Shown in pieces: positions 36,900 to 49,300 of a stretch of 64,000 bases of DNA. The stretch is from Merluccius polli. Taxonomy: Eukaryota > Chordata > Actinopteri > Gadiformes > Merlucciidae. The stretch is from contig JAOPHQ010000850.1 in NCBI GenBank assembly GCA_030340625.1, positions 310,001 through 374,000 of the forward strand, written 5' to 3'. The position numbers and the translations under genes were made by a program. The first letter of the stretch is position 1, and each line of letters starts with the position of its first letter. The notes under the pieces are model-generated. The model searched no databases and had not been told where the DNA came from. It worked only from the letters and a program-made list of their open reading frames with translations.

Positions 36900-39800
36900 G
36901 CTTTGCTTTACTGGTTACATTATTATATGCATACGGCAATTACTCTATCATCTCATGTCTTTCTTGGCTGGCGAGGTGCTCTTGGTGGCTGCTGTCCTTT
37001 ACATGTGATGCTGTGCTGATCGGTCTCTGCAAATAAGGTTTGAAATTACAGCATGTAAACCGAATAAAAAGAAAAGGGTTTAACTAATCTAAAGTTGAAT
37101 AGACTTCCTGGATGAAGGCAAAACGAATACAACATTTAAGTTCATGTTGAAATTCGTTAAGCTGATGAGATGCAATGTGTCGCTGTGATTATACAATCAC
37201 ACGGGTTAAATGAATTTATTCAGCTATTTCTATATCAGACTGAATAGAAACATGCATAGTTAATATGTTGGCTTGTGTTAAATGATGGTCCTGCTCAGCA
37301 CACAGTGTGAGGTGTTTTTGTTTTGTTAATGTAATTTGGCATATACAGTAGATGTGTATAGCTTTCTTTGCCTGCCTGCCCTTCAGCAAGGAAAATGTGC
37401 ATTGAATCATTGTTTGTATGAATGGGCTCGAATGTGCCCATAGTGAGTCGTGAGTTTGGCTATGCTGGGGTGAGAAACATCTATCAGACACCTTTGGACA
37501 AGCGTTTGTCCCCACGCTCAGTTATACGGCCCTGATCAATAAGAGCGGATATCTTTAGATTATCTAGAGAGAAGAGTGGTTGTCGGATGCAAATGCAAAG
37601 AAATCACTTGAAGGGGAGCTTGAAGATTTTTGTTCACTGTGGCTATGAAGTGAAAGAAATACAGAGTAAAATAAGGCAAGACCTTATGCAGAGTTCAACA
37701 TTGTGGAATATGAGATTTGGCAGCTTTGGGAAATCTTTTTTGTAATTGGGCGTAGTGTCGCTGAGTTCTTATTAATAATTTGTCCCTAAGGGCTCATGTA
37801 GCAATGCCTTTGAGGAAAATAGATGCAGCTTAACAGTAGTGTAAAAATGTGTCATCAAGAAAGGAACTTTCCTCACTGTTGGCAGTCTTGGCAGCATAAT
37901 TGTTTTGGAGCAGAGGGTTGAGTACAAACCGCTTCAAGACAGAGGTGCACTGAAGTGTATTGGCAAAGCATCGGTCAGCAGAGCAAGTAATGCAGCGGCA
38001 AGCAGAGTTTTCCATAATCAACAATATAAGTCTCATTTCGGTTGACGCTGTATGACTTGCCTTATTGCGATTTAAGACCGTGGCTATATTTAACAACGTG
38101 GATGTCTAGGATTAGGAGCATTTGGAGTAACAGAAACTGAGTTTTGCATATGGAACCATGGGTGTTCTCGATCCTCTATAAAGTACATGTGTTGCTATAA
38201 TGTCAGCACAAAAGCACATCTGATTGGTTCAGAGACTTTGAGAAAACAAAGATGTCAGGTTTATTAACCTTCTTAGATTTCAACAAACTACTATTTTTAG
38301 ATGCAATATGCAATGCGGTAACATCCATTTGAAATAAATTATTGATTTAGTACGTGACTTGAATTTCCACTTCTGTCTAAACAGTACTGAATGTACTCGG
38401 AAAAATAACATTTGACAATACAGCTTAAATGCACTACCCTGTGTTTTAAAGTGTTTCTGTGCGTCAACAGCCAAGCTTTGCCACTGTGTGGCAATGTGTC
38501 TTCTCATGTTTATGCCCCCATTTGTCAGACCATGAAAACTCCAGACTTGAAAGTGCTCCACATCTGATTACTGCTCATGATAACACTAGCTTCTGTTGCC
38601 AAAAATGATTCTGAAAGACGATGAGCACTGAGCTGTTAAGAATCCACTTGAACATGATCTAAATACAGAACAAGTAAAATCATTTTTAGAATCATAATAT
38701 TGGGCAGTACTGGCAGCGCAGTGTTTTCTCCTACCACATACCAACTACCATCTATTATAGATTCCCATGGGAGAATTTGTAATAAATCACTTGGAAGACA
38801 AATATTGCTAAATGCTTTTGTAATGCTATTTCCTCTGGAGGTAACTTGCTTAACACTTGAATGACTAATTGCTGTTATTTGAGCCTGCTTTTCAAATCAA
38901 TTTACTTAACCCATGATTTCTTTGTCATAATCCTAATTTGGTTTCATGTATTAGTCATTGGAAATATGTTGGTCCTGGTTCTATTTGTAATGGAGTAGAT
39001 AATTATATATTTAATATTTTCTAAATATGTTCATATTTTATTTAAACAAGGATTCTTAGATTTCGCAAAACATGAGCATGATGACATTGTTGATGCCTTT
39101 TAAGTATAAGAAGATAAAACAGGATCAATCTGGCTTAAAGCTGCACATAGAGCCTAACTACCTTAAAGCGTCTCAGGACCGACTCTGGAGCTCACTGGGG
39201 TTCCAACCGACTGATTTCAATTTCTTCTCAATGCTCTCCAGCTGCAAGCGCTGGAGTGTGTGTGGAAGGGGATGTCATGACTTATTCTTTGCTTGCTCTA
39301 GCAATGGAATGTATAGGGATTGAAGCTGTGGATCCTTTTATGTTAAACCCACCTGGCAGGCATTTTGAGCTGGTGAAAACAGGAGAACGTTTTTTTTAAA
39401 TTAATTTTCACTTCACAATTAAACATAATGGCCTCAGCACATTCATAAAACCTCATGGTTGGTAATTGGACAAGCTTGGTCAATGATGGTTGAATTCTAC
39501 CTGCGATTTTAACACCATAGCATACCAATCTGGGATGTTGTAACACACACTACCAAATTGATGACAACATAAAAATAGCACTAACTGAACAAGTTTTTCC
39601 ACAGAAGTAAAGAACTCTCTATAGTACAGATGTACGTTGGTGTGGTGCACTGACTCATTTGATAATGAGACCAAATGCTATTAAGAGACAGAATTGATAA
39701 TGAGATTGTGACGCACGAGCCAAGAAGATGTGGATTATCCAGCAATAATATGCTTCTCATTTAAAATGAAAACCAGAAAACTCCATGTGGAAAAATACTA

Positions 39801-42800
39801 AAAACGTTACAGTTCGTCGTTTGTAATGTTTTACTTTAAAAAAAATAGTGTATTTTACAGCATACTATACTAACAAATAGGTTTGCACAGGTTTTCAGTA
39901 AAGATTATGGAAATCAAAATGTACTGTATAGTTTTGCTGTTATGAATAAACGTAATGGCTTAGGTTTTTAAACTTTGGCCGACATTTTAAGCTTATTCCC
40001 TATGACTATGGGAAGCTCAACTTTTGGTTCAGTGGTTTTGTCCAGGGAACAGCTGTCTAGGAAGCAGCCATCACAGGTAAATGGACTGAGGCCAGATTTA
40101 TATTGGCCTAACATTAAGGAAGATGGATAAGCTTACAAATAAGGAAATGGGTAATAGTGTGAATAACAAAAAGAAAAAAATAAATTAATGGGTTAAGTGA
40201 CCATATGAGACCATTTTCAGAGCCTATATATAGTTTAAATTATGATCCCTATTGAAATTACAACCTAAATGATTTGGAGTGAAATCATCAGTGATTTGAC
40301 CTTTATTTTTATTTTTTCCTGGTGAATTTATTTTCTTCCTGGTGAATCTTACTTGGTTCAGTTTCTTTCCATGTGCCATGAACCAATTTCCTCTCATAGA
40401 TTCCTACTCTGCAGAACCTTTCATAACACAGAATAAGTCCTATCTGTCATATGTCATTGAGAATTGCTCTGAAGGGCTCAGTGTATTGGCTCAAAAGGGC
40501 CCCTGTTTACGCCAATGAGCTTGGCTAGAGTCAGTTGCTGTTGGAAAACTGCATGCTTTTTTAAGGCTTCTGACTGACCAATATTTGTTCCGTTACTATT
40601 TAAGAGGTCTGCTTGAGCAATGAGAGGGTTAGCGTTTATGGGGAACTGAGACATCAGTGTAAGCTTGATTGTTAACGCATGTAGTTATTACATTTCAGTC
40701 CAAATTCATAGCTAATCATCTGGGTCACTCACTTTTAAGTTGGATTAGGAAATAACAAGGTCCCATGGTTATTTGTTTACTTTTTGTATCACCCATATAA
40801 ACCACAAGTCAAGATGCAGTTTGCTCAATTTTTTCATCTACTTTCATGTCTGAATAATCAGGAGACCTAGATTTATTTAATGAACCTATTCATATTATTT
40901 TAAGAACATGGTTAACCAAGTATGCCATTATTTATTTTAATTGTAATTATTTTGATTCAGTCAGTGTATAAATTAAAAAAGTCAAAACAAAGTCATCTGA
41001 AAAGTAGTACATATCGCACATTCGCAATCAGAGTTGAAAGGTCTTAACATTGTATTTCAGATCATCTCATTTGCACATAATTGCGACTCATCTGCATTTA
41101 GACATTTCCATGTCGTAATTTTCATCTCCCAGTGAATTTGTCTAGCTTGACTTTGTCAAGCTAGAAATATCCATCTACAATCACCCCATAGTTCCCTCAG
41201 TTGTGCTGGACCTATCTGATACTTCCTCATCGAACACTTTGGCAGTATTCTTTAGCCCCGTCAAACCATTTTATGACATCTTACTCTGAACAGACTAAAA
41301 CTTGGAGTCCACTGAAACTTGGAGTTCAGTATCTTTGTCTGTAATTGAAAAGGATTTCAAATGTGTTGGTTGTAATTAATAGCGCTCAATAGGGTTCCCC
41401 CAAGAAAAACGGAAGTGATTTGTCCTGGAATTTTCAATGTTGATCTATGTGGAGGGTGGTACTGATGTTGAGAGCAGCTGACTCTTAATGTTGGTGGTAC
41501 TCAACACACCCATTGCATATGGGAAGGTAATTGGAATCACAAATCACAGGACTGTTCTGAGTTTATAGGGGTATTGAGTTTTATGGATCATAATTCATTG
41601 ACTGGCTGGCATTATGTTTGAAGGTTCTGTGGGTGTTGACTGGTGAGGAACTGTAGCTGTAGATCAGAATAACCCAACAACACAGTACTTTCACCTCAGC
41701 GAATCTAAAATGTTTTTGGAAAGACCCCAGAGATCCGGAATTAAGTTTTTGTCCTTGACGAAAAAGGTCTTGGTTTTTGTTCTTTTTACTCTTTACAATG
41801 TATACACTTGTTTCTATCCTTCAGAGAGGAGTTATTTCTCTCGAGTCAAAATGCAGTTGGGGGTAAGTGTGTGGGTGGTAGGGTTGAGCCAGTGTAACAT
41901 TTTTCAAATCGGTTTGATAATTAGTGAAACACCGAAACGTACCTGTAAATCTTTTTTTTCTTTACCATCAGAACATGAGTTGCATGTAACCGCAGTGTGA
42001 GAACAAACAAACAATTACAAAGACAACAAAGTAACACACTGATTTTATTTCTCACAAACCAAGTTTTATACAAATAAAAAAACAAAATAAAATAAGTCAG
42101 CCTAGTGCAAATATCAGCTAGCTCTCCGTCACTCTCTACTATACATTCAACAGATTAAGAATACCAGACAGGAGACGGAGATTGTAGCGAAATCTTGTAA
42201 GTTTGCCATTTTGTTTTTGAACAACTTGCTTCACATTGAGCTTACGTGAACACCACCATGTTTTGCTTCTTCCATCTATTCCACGCTGCTCTGGGCATGG
42301 CCAAGCCATGGCTGCACAGCCAGGATATTTGTGGCTGCACTATGGTCAGGGAAGGGCAAAGTGATGGCACGACTCAGCAAAACCTATCGAGGGGCCTATA
42401 AATCATACAGCTTAGTGTTTATTATGTCCACATGCCTTCACTGACTACAGCCACTGTCAACCCCCCACCATCTCCCTTCACCTTCCTCCTACGCTCCTAT
42501 CCAGCACACTGTCCATTAGATAACAGCATGAGATGGTCCCAGCTTAGCTTGATGGTGCGACAGAGACAGATGAATAGATGGATGGTAAGAGGTGTGAGGC
42601 AGGAGGAAGGGAACAAGGAGCCAATAGACAAGCTCAGATCCGCTAGAGCTCTCCTAAAGCGAGGTCTGGCTGTTTGCTTGGTTCCTTTCCTTTAATCACA
42701 TTTTCATTGAAAACTGGATAAGTAATGGCTGGATGGGCAGGGGGGGGGGCACAGTCCTTGTGTCAATGAGGCCTTTGACTTGTTTACTCAACATTCTCCT

Positions 42801-44233
42801 CATCCTGCTGTGTTCTTATTGGAAACTAGGCTAGGTCATGTGCCATGCTGGGCAGGGAGATGAAGATATGGCATCTCCACAAAATCTCACAAAGATAACA
42901 CTGCAGACCTCAGCATTGTATACTAACAAGTTGAAGAGAAGTATGTTGCTCAGTGCAGACTGATGCTATGAAAAGGTAATTCTAAGATAGGATTTATTCT
43001 GCTAAATATTCTAATCAGTGTTTGTTGAAGCAATCCGTTCTCATCCAATAGATGGAAAAGCAAAGATGCGTGTAGACATTCCCCAAGTAATTAAAGAGTT
43101 CTCAGACCTGTTTGTTTTTCCAGATTTAACAATTGAAAAATGTATTCAAAATGTGTTATTTCATTCCAAACGGATGGGCACATTCAAATTGTGCCTTATT
43201 CGAGAGACCAACATAATCACATAGCATACAGCTTGACTGTCAATCCCCCAGCCATGGATGATTAAGTCTATACATTACACATAGCTCCGCATACACACAT
43301 TGTTGGCATACAATGTTTTAACAATATTTATTGACAAGTGGCAAGGCTCAGTTCTTAAACAGTTGAACATATACCCTACAGGTAAACAGACAGGTCTGCA
43401 GATGTGAAGTATGCCCATGGCAGATCCATTCTGACAGGGAGCTTGCTGTTCAAATCCCCCTCGGAGCAACATTTTGACAAAGTGAGAAGCTGTCTGTGTC
43501 AGCCTCCTAACCAGGCCCTCATTAACCAACAACAATACAGGCAAACAGCGAGATATGGCAACTCCTCCCGAATCGCACTCGAGAGAATGTTTTTCTGACA
43601 GTCGACGAATGTGGAGGAGGAATTCATTGGCTGAGAGTAATGTGAGGACCCTTTGTGCTAATAGAATGGTTTGTCTTCTGTGTGAGTGACCCACCCTTAC
43701 TTTTTGTTATGAGTGTGTTCTATGGCGAGCGCTGTTCCTGAGAGATACTATGAGCACGGACTACTGTGTGGTCTGGTTTGAATGAGTACCATGGTTGTTG
43801 GCCAGAGCTGGTGTGTTGCTTGTCTTGCTCTAGGTTGACACTCGTCATTGTACTTGTACGTTTTACTACTAAAATCTGAATGTCAAAATTTAGAGAACTC
43901 CAAAAGAATACTGAAAGCATAGGTTATTTAGATGCATGAGTGCATAAGTTAAGTCACTATTTACATGATTTTTCTCTTGGCTTGTTGCATTCCTTGTATC
44001 ATACAGCATACAGTAGTATGTCATCTAGAGATCATGGTTTATTACAGTTGTAAAATGACACAAAGGATGTCAATACAGAGCCTTGCCATAAATCAATGCT
44101 ACATTAATTTGCATTGGCAATCATAACTCCTCCAAAATCACGCAGCCCGGAATGAGCATCTTAAATTGCAGTTCAGAGGGCTCCTTCATTCTCTTTGAAG
44201 CCACCATAAATTGCAATAGCATATCCATTTTAA
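36900..44233. other. Intronic or intergenic sequence, no element recognised
   Basis: Unique AT-rich DNA. No domain-bearing frame, tRNA or complete transposon was seen. The segment 43400-43690 is more GC-balanced, with AACAATAC and CATTAAC motifs, and is a possible regulatory element. Confidence 0.45.
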
Positions 44234-44758
44234 AGCCACGGGCACACTACACAATTTTCAAAGTCGTTGGATCGCTGTACCGTTAATACTACACGACTTG
44301 CTGTCTTGTAATCACAAGGCTTTCAGTTGTTGAGCTGTTCACACTACGTGACTGATCGGCAACAGGGGGTCACACTACATGATCCTTCACCAGGAGAAAT
44401 CCTCAACGAGTGTCTCTGGTATCCAAAGTTCATTTTGTCACAAAAACACACGCAAGAAGTGACACGGGAAACAGGAATTGTAGTGCTACATTTCCTCATT
44501 GGCTGTAGTGCGTGGACACCATTGACGTAGTAGTCGACGCACTTGCTGCCAGTCACCGACATGTCCAGATACATAGCCTGCTAGATATCTGGCAGACGTC
44601 GGCGAGGCATCGACGAGTCACTTTGATCGTGGGGTTGGTAGTTCACACATAGCGATCGAGTGCCGATTTGCAAGTCCAGACTGAACACCGATTTGCCTCC
44701 AATTTGGTGTTTTTGTCAGCGGAAAATCAGGCTTAAAATCATGTAGTGAGCCTCGGCC
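44234..44758. mobile_element. PIF/Harbinger-like MITE with TAA target duplication
   Basis: The left end AGCCACGGGCACACTACACA and the reverse-complemented right end GGCCGAGGCTCACTACATGA are imperfect inverted repeats of about 25 bp. TAA flanks both sides (44231-44233 and 44759-44761), as expected of the 3-bp PIF/Harbinger duplication. The interior repeats ACACTAC-GACT motifs (CACACTACA, TACTACACGACT, CACACTACGTGACT). No coding sequence; 525 bp. Confidence 0.78.
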
Positions 44759-45497
44759 TAAGGCCGTTTTTGCTTCGGATTGAATGAAAGGTGCAGTATA
44801 TCAGACCACATAATAAAAAGGATGAGTGAATATTTTTAGTAGTTTCTCAAATGATCCGAGATTATTCATAATGTGCTTTTTTATGGCTGAAAACAACATT
44901 TAAAAAAAACTATAATAGGCTCTATAAATAAACATTTTATTTTCCAATGACCAGTGCCAGATTCTCCTATACATTTTCCATAGCATAAGCAGTGTTGTGT
45001 GTTCATTTATTTTGTATATTTTCATTGTATAGGCCACCTTGATGGACAGAGCTATGGTATCGGAATATCACCAGGTATCTCTCTACAAGATACTAACTGA
45101 CTATTTATGGAGTGAGATTTGTGACAATGTTCAAACAATACTTTTTCAAATTCAAACAAAAAATGCTTGATCAAAATATCAAACACAGAATTGAAGCAAA
45201 AAAAATAAAGTCAAAGAAAAAATGTACCAACAAAAATCTGTCTTTAACTCTTTTAATCACTTTTTTAGTCCTTTTGTTTACAATACTCTCAGGTTCTTTC
45301 TCAGTGACAAAGTTTGTTTGTTTCCTGCTAGCTTTGCGGTTGCGCTTCTGGTTCTTTGTTTGCGATGCCAGCTTTTTTGATTGCAGTTCTGGCACAAATT
45401 TCACGTGTGGGTGGGTTTCTCTGGGGTGCCTTCCTATTGCCTTATCTGTTTTGACTGACAGCTGAGCTGAACTACAACTGCCCCGGAAGTTGAAACC

Positions 45498-45892
45498 CTG
45501 TTCTCTGCTGCTGATTTTGGCTGGCGTTTCTCAATACCAAGTACGCCAAGTTCGGACTTGCGTACTTGGTAGTTCGGACTTCGGTAAATTCGACTAGGGA
45601 GTACAAACTCCCGAGGACAGGAGGACGCAGTACGGTCATTCTGCAGTTGGAACAGCAGCGGACTTGATGACATCACCATCTCAGCTGGTCTTGACTGTAC
45701 ATCTACTCCGGTTATTTTCACTGTAGTGTATATGTACAATAAAACGAAATATGATATAAAATACAACCCTGCCTCTTGCACGATGGGGTGCGCGCGATCG
45801 TGACACACACCCCGGACACACACCCGTAACACACGCGATCGTAACACACCCCGGACCGACGACCGACGCACAATCGTGCGTGGTGGTGCAGG
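45498..45892. other. Spacer of the foldback element
   Basis: Unpaired central part. Its left half begins GGCGTTTCTCAATACC and contains an internal palindrome. Its right half is a cluster of imperfect repeats built on CACACCCCGGACC and CGATCGTGACAC. It differs in composition from both arms, suggesting separate origin. Confidence 0.6.
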
Positions 45893-45931
45893 TGTTTCAA
45901 CTTCCAGGGCAGTTGTAGTTCAGCTCAGCTG

Positions 45932-46141
45932 TCAGTCAAAACAGATAAGCCAATAGGAAGGCACCCCAGAGAAACCCACCCACACGTGACATTTGTGCCA
46001 GAACTGCAATCAAAAAAGCTGGCATCGCAAACAAAGAACCAGAAGCGCAACCGCAAAGCTAGCAGGAAACAAACAAACTTTGTCACTGAGAAAGAACCTG
46101 AGAGTATTGAAAACAAAAAGACAAGTGATTCAAAGAGTTAA
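45932..46141 (+). pseudogene. Basic open frame carried in the right arm of the foldback element
   Basis: Starting from a Ser codon and open further upstream without an ATG, this frame encodes a Lys/Arg-rich peptide including KKLASQTKNQKRNRKASRKQ and NFVTEKEPES, ending at a TAA at 46139-46141. The left arm keeps the same frame on the minus strand (about 45465-45220) with only a few residue changes and runs on beyond the point where the right copy stops. This could be a captured host exon or a relic of an element-encoded protein. I do not recognise it and its expression is not supported. Confidence 0.35.
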
Positions 46142-46347
46142 AGACAGATTTATTTTGCTACATTTTTTCTTTGACTTTATTTTTTTTGTTTCAATTCTGT
46201 ATTTGATATTTTGCGAGTTTAATTTTATTCTTTGACTTTATTTTTTTGTTTCAATTCTGTGTTTGATATTTTGATCAATCATTTTTTGTTTGAATTTGAA
46301 AAAGTATTGTTTGAACATATTGTCACAAATCTCACTCCATAACTATT

Positions 46348-49300
46348 GGGATATTAAGTGTCAATCAAAGCGAGGTCAGTCCCTAATGCTGCAATATCAT
46401 CAGTAATATTTCTACACAAATCCCAGGTGCTGTCCAGCTGGACACATTGCAGTGAACCTTACTTATATTTTGAAGTGCATTGATAATGCCTTCAGATTCT
46501 TTACACAATATTTCACCAGGATATGATGCGCTTTTAATTATCTGTTGTGGTTTGGGTAATTTAAAAAAACTAATACTGTCTGTTTTAATCCATAAACTCC
46601 TAATGCCAATTTCTTGGATGAGAACATGGCAAGTGCAAACAGCTGGGAATGTACCACTAATTTCACTGGAGCCAACAGTTGGTTATCTGGCCACTCAGGA
46701 GGGCCGTGCTGACTTTGTGGCACAGTTTTGTTTATTGATCTAGCATCACATGAGGAGAAGAATATCTCCATGAGGTCACCCCTCACCACCCTCTGAGGTG
46801 TTTAAACCAAATTGAGAAGTAGCTACCCAAGAAAATGTTAATTCCAACCTCATCTGTTTATTTTGAAGAGGTTTTGGTTACTGGTAGATACAGGAAGCCT
46901 GTGTATGGAGCTCGGCCTCACAGAGTGTAGTGGATTACCTTTGACTTCTAGTAGAACAAGTATAATCTTGGGTGCTACAACGCTCCAACATCTGGAACAC
47001 ATTTATAAGTGAACTCTCAACTGTATCAGGACACGTCTATAAACCTTTCATTTACCTTTTTCATAGATTCTAATAATTTTTCTTTTTTAATGCATTTATC
47101 TGAAACGTTAAATGTATTTTTCTTATCATGCAAATAATCAAATTAATAATTTTACTTCTGTCAATTCTCTCCGTCTGCCTTTAAGTTTTGCTCTGTCCCC
47201 ATGACTGCTTGTTCCTCCGACCTGTCGCCCTATCATGTTCGCTCCTCACTCATCTTGAATTACAAGTTACCTTCTGCAGTTACAAGTGATATTAAAAAAA
47301 ATGACATGATTGCTAATGGAGGCTGTGTCTGATAATGTCAGCACTCTGTGCTTGCCGTGTTGCTCTGTTTTGTCACAAGGAAAAGGAAAGAAATGTATTT
47401 ATTGCCAAGCGATGCACAAGGATTTATTCAACCAAGCACGGAAGGCTTTTCTCTGTAATGACCAGGGAGACGACTTGATGGTAATATATTCCAGTAGGGC
47501 CACAGTGAGATCTCCGGCATAAATAAAGTAAATATCCAAACAAGAATCCAATGGGGCAACTTGGTGGCACTTCAGGGAGGTTGAGGTCACCACAGGTCAC
47601 ACTGGGTCAATAAAACTACCACTGAGAAACATGGGGATTTATTAGCAAGGTTCCTGTAATAGATGCTGAAAGTAAGCAATGAGTCACTTGACAGGGAGAT
47701 GGTGAGAGCATAGTATAATTCTGATGTAACCATTGGTTGCTAGCCTACAACTTAGGTGTATGAGAAAGCATAACCTATCAAATACCAAGAGAGTCCACGG
47801 TACCATACAGAAGCTTTCTAACTAGATGCTGGGCTTAAAAAATATTTTGTACATGGTACACTTTTTGCCAAATAATGCCGCTTAATATTGTTTTGGATAG
47901 AAACATTAGCTGTATTGTTCAGTACTCTGAATAACTGTTTACATAAGACTGTAAGCCTAGTCAGCTGAAGGCTAAAGATGAAGCTAAATCTTGAATTCCT
48001 AAAAATAAAATAAAATCAGCAAGCATAATCATAAAGGATTTCCAGAGTTACCATTCAAATGAAAGCCAGTTTGGGACATGGGACATTAAGACAAAGCTGT
48101 AATTGTTTTCCTTGCTCCAGCTGCTGCTAAAGACACTGTCTATCCATCTGATGTTGATCACCACATCGCCGCTTTGCTTTCCTCAAATTTGCCCTCTCTT
48201 TCTGCCTCTTTCTCCCTTGCCAACAGAAACCAGAATAGCACTCATTTTGAGAGCCCATTATTCTTGGTACTGTCTTGTTTCATTATGAAGAAGCCAAAAT
48301 TCTGATTTTTGAAATATGAATCAGGTTCGATGCTCTTGAAATCTTGAAAAGTTAAGCTTTGTAGCTGCACCAACAGAATATAAATGGATGGCTAATATTT
48401 GTTGCCACTGACCACTGATAACCACAAATGAACCCAATACAAACAAACATAACGTATAGAAAGAATAAGAACAAATCTTAAGCTCAGAGTCAAAATATAA
48501 AATAAAATAATTTGTCTACTTTTTGCATGCATAAGTTCGAAACATATCTTTGCTTGTATGTACAGAATAGAATAGAAAGACAAAAAACAACTTAAACATC
48601 CACAGCCGACGAAGTCTGCCACCAGAAAAGGTTTACATTAAAAACACTACACATTACATTCAGACAGGACACATTTAGATTTTACATTCAGACAGACATT
48701 TACATAAAAACACAAAAGAAGCTACATTACATTAAAAGGCGCACCAGTTTTTCGATGATGACTGAATGAGGGTTAAATAGATATAAAATGGTGTGTGCAG
48801 GCTGGCTTCAAAAAGTGGCTGTCCTTTTGGAGTTGAGATATTTTATGGCAATGGGGACAAAGATTTTTTTGTAGATGTTTTTTTTAAGCTGAGTTAACTG
48901 AATCAAAACAACTTTTTTGATTGCTTTCTTCTCAAGGCAGATTTGGACTGTAAGTTACCAACATCAATATATGATGTGTGATCTTGCACCATGGTTAGTT
49001 GTGAAGGTATACAGTGATATATGCCCATCTGGAAATTATCCTTCTGATAACTACATCCTTAAATATCTTTAAAGAAGAACATCTTACTTTGAAGGTCATA
49101 TTTTGTATCCAGAGCACCGATATCGCCACATAATGGGCAGGGGGGGGGGGGGGGGGCCTGAAGCATTTTGGAGACATAATTAATCCAAGACTCATTTCAG
49201 AGGAAGTGAAAAAATGCTTGAGATAAACAATGAGGCACTACTCTTAGAAGTGTTAATTATCACACAGGGGAATATGACTCTCCACGAGAAAGCATTTTAA

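Larger units (their letters stand above)
45106..46341. mobile_element. Large foldback element with roughly 400-bp inverted arms
   Basis: The left arm (45106-45497) is the inverted copy of the right arm (about 45893-46341) with high identity and small indels. The outer end is TATGGAGTGAGATTTGTGAC. The 6-mer ACTATT flanks both sides (45100-45105 and 46342-46347), consistent with a target duplication. The spacer of about 395 bp has different, GC-rich sequence with repeated CACACCCCGGAC/CGATCGTAACACAC motifs and its own palindromic AAGTACGCCAAG/CTTGCGTACTT segment. The right arm carries an internal duplication of about 60 bp (46167-46275). No known transposase. Foldback or very long-TIR DNA element; superfamily unknown. 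Confidence 0.85.

Noticed and set aside
36561..37019. 152-codon open frame downstream of the candidate first exon
   Set aside because: Its middle is translated poly-C and (CA)n sequence, and no domain or splice site supports it.
42432..42695. 87-codon open frame in non-repetitive sequence
   Set aside because: No splice sites in phase at its ends and no recognisable protein features.
45112..45465. 117-codon open frame in the left arm of the foldback element
   Set aside because: It is the complement of the basic frame discussed for the arms; its hydrophobic content follows from AT-rich, Lys-coding sequence read backwards.
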